Below are positions 60,104 through 64,000 of a DNA stretch of 64,000 bases, piece after piece. Position numbers and translations under genes: made by a program. The notes under the pieces are model-generated. The model ran no database searches. It saw only the letters and a list, made by a program, of their open reading frames with translations, and was not told the DNA's origin. The number at the start of each line of letters is the position of its first letter. Position 1 is the stretch's first letter. Source of the DNA: Salidesulfovibrio onnuriiensis (GTDB taxonomy: Bacteria > Desulfobacterota > Desulfovibrionia > Desulfovibrionales > Desulfovibrionaceae); the NCBI RefSeq assembly GCF_008001235.1, contig NZ_CP040751.1:3537501-3601500 (forward strand), read 5' to 3'.

Positions 60104-60814
60104 ATGCTGATACGCGACAAGAAGCACTTCTTCATGGGCCTGGGCCTCCTGGCGGCATTCTTCTGCGTGCTGGCGTTCATGTTCACCCCGAGCTTCGGCG
60201 GCATCAACGCCTTCCGGGCCTCGGACAACATGTTCAACTCCATCTCCAAGGGATCCACCTACTACATCCCCGAGGTGATGCGCGAGGCCCGCCAATTCAA
60301 GGGGCAGCAGTTCGACGTCAAGATCTTCACGGACAAGCCCGCCCTCACCCTGGCAGGCATGAGACTGCTGACGATCAACGGCTTCAACCTGGAGCCCTCG
60401 GGCGCGGGCATCCATGTACGCGGCGATATGGGCAGGCTCATGGGCGCGGCCCTGCGCGACGCGGACACCATGTTCAAGAACGACGGGGACGCCATGAAAC
60501 GGCGCTACGGCATGGCCCCGAAAAAGGCCATGTACGCCTGGTGGATGCTCCTGAAGGACGTGAAGCTGGCCCTGGACCAGCAAAAAAACTTCAAGCCCGC
60601 CACCTTCATCGACAAGCGCATCATCGCGCGCGGGGTCGAGGTGGGCTACAACTACTTCGGCATAGAAGGCCGCAAGGCGGTGGACGAGTGGGGGATGATC
60701 ACCTTTGCGCTCATCTTCTACGTGGTCTACACCATGTGGTTCGGCTACAGCATCTTTTTCCTGTTCGAGGGTCTGGGGCTCCAGATGACCGCGAGCAAGA
60801 AAAAGGAAATGTAA
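60104..60814 (+). CDS. Membrane protein linked to the TauE/SafE gene
   Basis: A 236-residue protein with a membrane helix at each end (FFMGLGLLAAFFCVLAFMF and FALIFYVVYTMWFGYSIFFLF) and a periplasmic domain between that has Met/Lys-rich helices (RYGMAPKKAMYAWWMLLKDV). It is 4 nt from the TauE gene and followed by the phosphotransferase. No family recognised; it may be a partner subunit of the permease. Confidence 0.75.
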   Translation: MLIRDKKHFFMGLGLLAAFFCVLAFMFTPSFGGINAFRASDNMFNSISKGSTYYIPEVMREARQFKGQQFDVKIFTDKPALTLAGMRLLTINGFNLEPSGAGIHVRGDMGRLMGAALRDADTMFKNDGDAMKRRYGMAPKKAMYAWWMLLKDVKLALDQQKNFKPATFIDKRIIARGVEVGYNYFGIEGRKAVDEWGMITFALIFYVVYTMWFGYSIFFLFEGLGLQMTASKKKEM

Positions 60815-60837
60815 ACAGCAAACGACTGGACGCGGGC

Positions 60838-63464
60838 ATGGGTTTCCGGGATTGGCTTCCCTTCTTCAAGAGGAAGGAGGAAACAGAACAGAACGCCGAG
60901 GACTTCCGGGCCATGCTCGCGTCCCGGCATCATCACTTCCGCCAGCTGCTTTCGGCGGACAGCGAAAACCACGAGATATTCACGGACATCGAGGAGGCCC
61001 TGCGTGGAGAGCGCGTCTACGGCATGTCCTTTGTGCGCGCCGCATGCACCAGGGCCAGCGCCGCCACCTTCCGCATGATCCAGCACCTGGACAAGCTGGC
61101 CCCGGGCAAATACGCGCGCCTGTACGAGGTCTTCGACGAGATACGCAAGGAGATCGAGCCGCATATCGCCCACAAGGAATTCGAGCGCGGCGGCCCGCTG
61201 GTGCTGGACATTGCCGACATCACCCGCGAGCACACGGACCTGTGCGGGGCCAAAATGGCCTCCCTGGGCGAGGCCGGAAAGCAGCTGGGCCTGCGGGTGC
61301 CTTCCGGGTTCGTGATCACGGCCGAGGCCTACCGGCGGTTCATGGAACAGGACGACTTGCGGGGCAGCATAGAGCGCATCTTTCAGTCCCTGGGCAAGGA
61401 GGACCGCGACGCCCTGTACCAGGCCACCTCGCGCGTCATGCAGCAAATCATGAACACGCCCCTGCCCCACGACCTGGAGCGGGAAATCCTGGCCGCCCAC
61501 GCCCGGCTCAAGGAAGCGAAAGGCCCGGACGTCCGGGTCGCCCTGCGCTCCAGCGCCCTGGGCGAGGACACCGAGCGCACCACCTTTGCCGGGCAGTACC
61601 GCTCCATCCTCAACGTGGACCGGGAAAATCTGCTGGACGCCTACCGCGAAGTGGTGGCCTCCAAGTATTCGGTCCAGGCCCTGACCTACCGGCTCAACAG
61701 GGGCATCCGGCACGAGGACGTGGCCATGTGCGTAGGCTGCATGTCCATGGTGGACGCCCGTTCCGGGGGCGTGGCCTATTCCCACAGCCCGGTGGACCCG
61801 CACGACGACTCGGTCACCATCTACTCGGTCTGGGGCCTGCCCCGCGCCGTGGTGGACGGGGCCACGGAAACAGACATCTTCACCCTGTCCCGCTCCCCGC
61901 TCGAGGTCACGGATGCGTCCGTGGCCCACAAGACGGAAAAATACGTCTGCCTCCCGGGCGAGGGAACCTGCGCCGTCGAGAACGAGGACAACGCGGGCCA
62001 GCCCTCGCTTTCGGACGAGGAGGCGCTGGAAATCGCCAAGGCGGCCCTGGCCATTGAAACATATTTCGGCCTGCCCCAGGACGTGGAATGGGCCGTGACA
62101 AGGGACGGCGGGTTCCGCTTGCTGCAATGCCGTCCCCTGCCCCGCTCCGACGCCGAGGAAGGCGTGCGGGCCGACCGGAAAGGTATCGGCAACCTGCCGA
62201 CCCCGGTCATGCAGGGCGGCATCAACGCCAGCACGGGCGTGGGCTTCGGCCCGGTGTTCAAGGTCAGCAAGGACGCGGACGCCCTGCAGTTTCCCGAGGG
62301 TGCCGTGCTGGTGATGCCCCATGCCCTTCCCCGCCGGGCCGCGCTCCTGGGCCGTGCCTCGGCCGTGGTCTCGGAACGGGGCGGCGCGGCCGGGCACCTG
62401 GCCAACGTGGCCCGCGAATTCGGGGTCCCGGCCCTGTTCAGCCTGCGCGGGGCCATGGAAATTCTGGAAGACGGGCAGGAGCTCACCGTGGACGCGGACG
62501 GCCAGGCCCTGTACGCGGGAAAGGTGGACGCCCTGCTGCAGCTGGAGCGCCCCCGTCCCAACCCCATGCGCGGCAGCCCGGTGCGGGCCTCCCTGCGCAA
62601 TGCGGCCCGGCACATCATCCGCCTGCGCCTCCTGGACCCGGACAGCGCGGAATTCCGGCCCCGCTACTGCAAGACCTTTCACGACATCATGCGCTTCTGC
62701 CACGAAACGGCGGTGCGCGAGATGTTCGACTTCGGCATGAGCCAGGACTACCGCAATTCCCCGTCGCGCCAGCTCATCTGCGACGTGCCCAAGCAGTTCT
62801 GGGTGCTCAACCTGGAGGACGGCTTCAGCCCCGAGGGCGAGCAGCGCGGCGATGCCTGCGTGCGCCTGGAGCAGGTGGAGTCCATTCCCATGCGCTCCCT
62901 GTGGGCGGGCATGACCGCCGTGCCCTGGGAAGGCCCGCCCCCGGTCAACGCGAGGGGCTTCATGTCGGTCATGTTCGAGGCCACCATGAACCCAAACCTC
63001 ACGGCGGCCCGGGCCTCGGACTTCGTCATGAAGAACTATTTCATCATCTCCAGGAACTACTGCAGCCTGCAGTCGCGCTTCGGGTTCCACTTCTGCAACG
63101 TGGAATCCCTGGTGGGCGACAGGCCCAGCGAAAACTACGCCCGGTTCAACTTCAAGGGGGGGCCGCCAACCTGGAACGGCGCATCCTGCGGGCCAAGTTC
63201 CTGCAGGAAATCCTGGAGGCCTACGACTTCCGGGTCAAGGTGCGCGAGGACAACCTGCGGGCGCGGCTGGAGGGATTCGGCCGTCCCACCATGAGCCACA
63301 GGCTCAAGGTGCTGGGCTATCTCGTCATCCACACCCGCCAGGTGGACATGATCATGACCGACGCCCGGGCAGTGGCCCGGCTGCGCACCAAGATCATGAA
63401 CGATCTCGCACGGCTGGAACCGGAGAAAACCCCCGAACCGCAGGGCATGGAGGCCCATGCATGA
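60838..63464 (+). CDS. PEP-synthase-like phosphotransferase (PPDK N-domain plus phospho-His domain), apparent frameshift
   Basis: The main frame carries an N-terminal helical region (about 1-130), an ATP-grasp PPDK-N-type domain (CGAKMASLGEAGKQLG; RSSALGEDTERTTFAGQY), and a swivelling phospho-His domain (SERGGAAGHLANVAREFGVPALF). The PEP/pyruvate TIM barrel of true PpsA is absent. Frame breaks at the G7 tract 63156-63162: with one more G the sequence reads FKGGAANLERRILRAKFLQE and continues to 63464 (875 residues). Uncorrected, it ends at 63294 with a nonsense tail. It may be a sequencing indel or real. Confidence 0.82.
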
Positions 63465-63542
63465 TAATGTTGCCCAGGAACTTGCATAAACAACATCATA
63501 CCGTATGGTTATGGTAGAAGTGAACGAGTACGGAGGTATCGC

Positions 63543-63815
63543 ATGAAGAGCTTGCACGGCATTGTCAAAGGGAAGGTACAGGGCGGCAATTTCCAGGGTT
63601 GGCTGCAAAAACAGGCCGAAGTCCTCGGGCTCACCGGCTGGGTCCGCAACATCGCCGACGGCGAGGCCGAGATCCTGGCACAGGGAGACCCGGCCAAGTT
63701 CAAGGACTTCGAGGACATGGTCCGCAACGAGGCCCCGTTGCCAGAGGTCGATGAAATCCGCTTCGAGGAGATCGACCACGACAAGACGTTCGACGTCTTC
63801 CAGATGCGGGGATAG
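63543..63815 (+). CDS. Acylphosphatase-like protein lacking the catalytic Arg
   Basis: A 90-residue acylphosphatase fold: GKVQGGNFQGWLQKQAEVLG, GLTGWVRNIADGEAEILAQG. In active enzymes the loop is VQGVxFR with catalytic Arg; here Gln takes that place (NFQ). The substrate-positioning Asn (VRN) is kept. It may bind acyl-phosphates without cleaving them, or use another mechanism. It lies 78 bp past the phosphotransferase gene. Confidence 0.8.
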   Translation: MKSLHGIVKGKVQGGNFQGWLQKQAEVLGLTGWVRNIADGEAEILAQGDPAKFKDFEDMVRNEAPLPEVDEIRFEEIDHDKTFDVFQMRG

Positions 63816-64000
63816 CGGCCGCTCAACGGACAAACGGTTGCGCTCGGCGTACGTGGCTTGCACGCGCCAGAGGCGTGATCCGAAAGATTCTCATTGATCA
63901 TTGCGGGCTGTCGCCCGGGCACGGCATTTGCTTTTGCCCGGGAGACGGCCCGTTGCTTTCGCGGCGGCGGGCCGGTATACCGAGGCGAAAAGAATCCCAG

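Noticed and set aside
58730..60583. A 617-codon minus-strand frame opposite TauE/SafE
   Set aside because: Antisense to a membrane protein with clear family motifs; His/Asp/Gly-rich shadow composition.
63816..64000. GC-rich hairpins at the right edge as a structured RNA gene
   Set aside because: Several CCCGGGC and CGGCCCG stems are visible but I could not match a known RNA (SRP, RNase P, tmRNA). No coding frame is supported in this last stretch.

Overview
The window is GC-rich and dense with genes on both strands. It looks like the chromosome of a Desulfovibrionaceae sulfate reducer (Desulfovibrio or Pseudodesulfovibrio type). The grounds are a complete six-gene Ech-type energy-converting [NiFe] hydrogenase cluster, many sensory proteins (GGDEF/EAL, MCP, histidine kinase, stand-alone receivers), solute-binding proteins without permeases, a bacteriohemerythrin, FliJ/MotE flagellar genes and several small conserved proteins typical of that family. 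The genus is an inference; no 16S rRNA gene is present.

Layout. 1-5.7 kb (minus strand): a gene cut by the left edge, truA, motE-like, fliJ, a Cys-rich small protein, an exported unknown, and dinB with a TTG start. 5.7-13.3 kb (minus): DUF2238 membrane protein, cobyrinate diamide synthase (cbiA), a TPR protein, a GGDEF-EAL sensor coupled by an ATGA overlap to a Liv-type binding protein, and trmJ. 13.3-15 kb: a tandem pair of family-3 solute-binding proteins. 15-20.1 kb: echABCDEF, with an apparent one-base frameshift in echB. 20.4-24.8 kb: PAPS-reductase-like protein, a PNPOx-fold protein, a duplicated tRNA-Arg/tRNA-fMet unit, a YegP-like protein, a methyltransferase and a LysE exporter. 24.8-27.7 kb: psp operon (pspA, a 41-aa membrane protein, pspB, pspC) behind a sigma-54 promoter, divergent from pspF. 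27.7-33 kb: lipoproteins, small membrane proteins, bacteriohemerythrin and an MCP. 33.2-39.3 kb (minus): purB-pyrE followed by a three-gene set resembling the Csd6/Csd4 (Pgp2/Pgp1) peptidoglycan-trimming enzymes that shape helical Epsilonproteobacteria. 39.4-43.8 kb: FmdB-like protein, small proteins, and a periplasmic MsrAB between two paralogous solute-binding proteins. 44.1-48 kb: potABCD polyamine transporter. 48-55.4 kb: an oxidoreductase, two tail-anchored exported paralogs (a third near 55 kb), a MocR regulator divergent from an EamA exporter, and another solute-binding protein. 55.6-63.8 kb: histidine kinase, three REC-only response regulators, a TauE/SafE permease, a membrane protein, a PEP-synthase-like phosphotransferase (with an apparent one-base frameshift) and a degenerate acylphosphatase.

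The most interesting pieces are the Csd4/Csd6-like shape cluster, which is a good candidate for vibrioid curvature genes in this lineage, and the kinase/REC/TauE/PEP-phosphotransferase/acylphosphatase cluster, which looks like a signalling-to-transport system of unknown purpose. Two genes (echB and the PEP-phosphotransferase) each lose frame in a G/C homopolymer, so either the assembly has small indel errors or these are real lesions.
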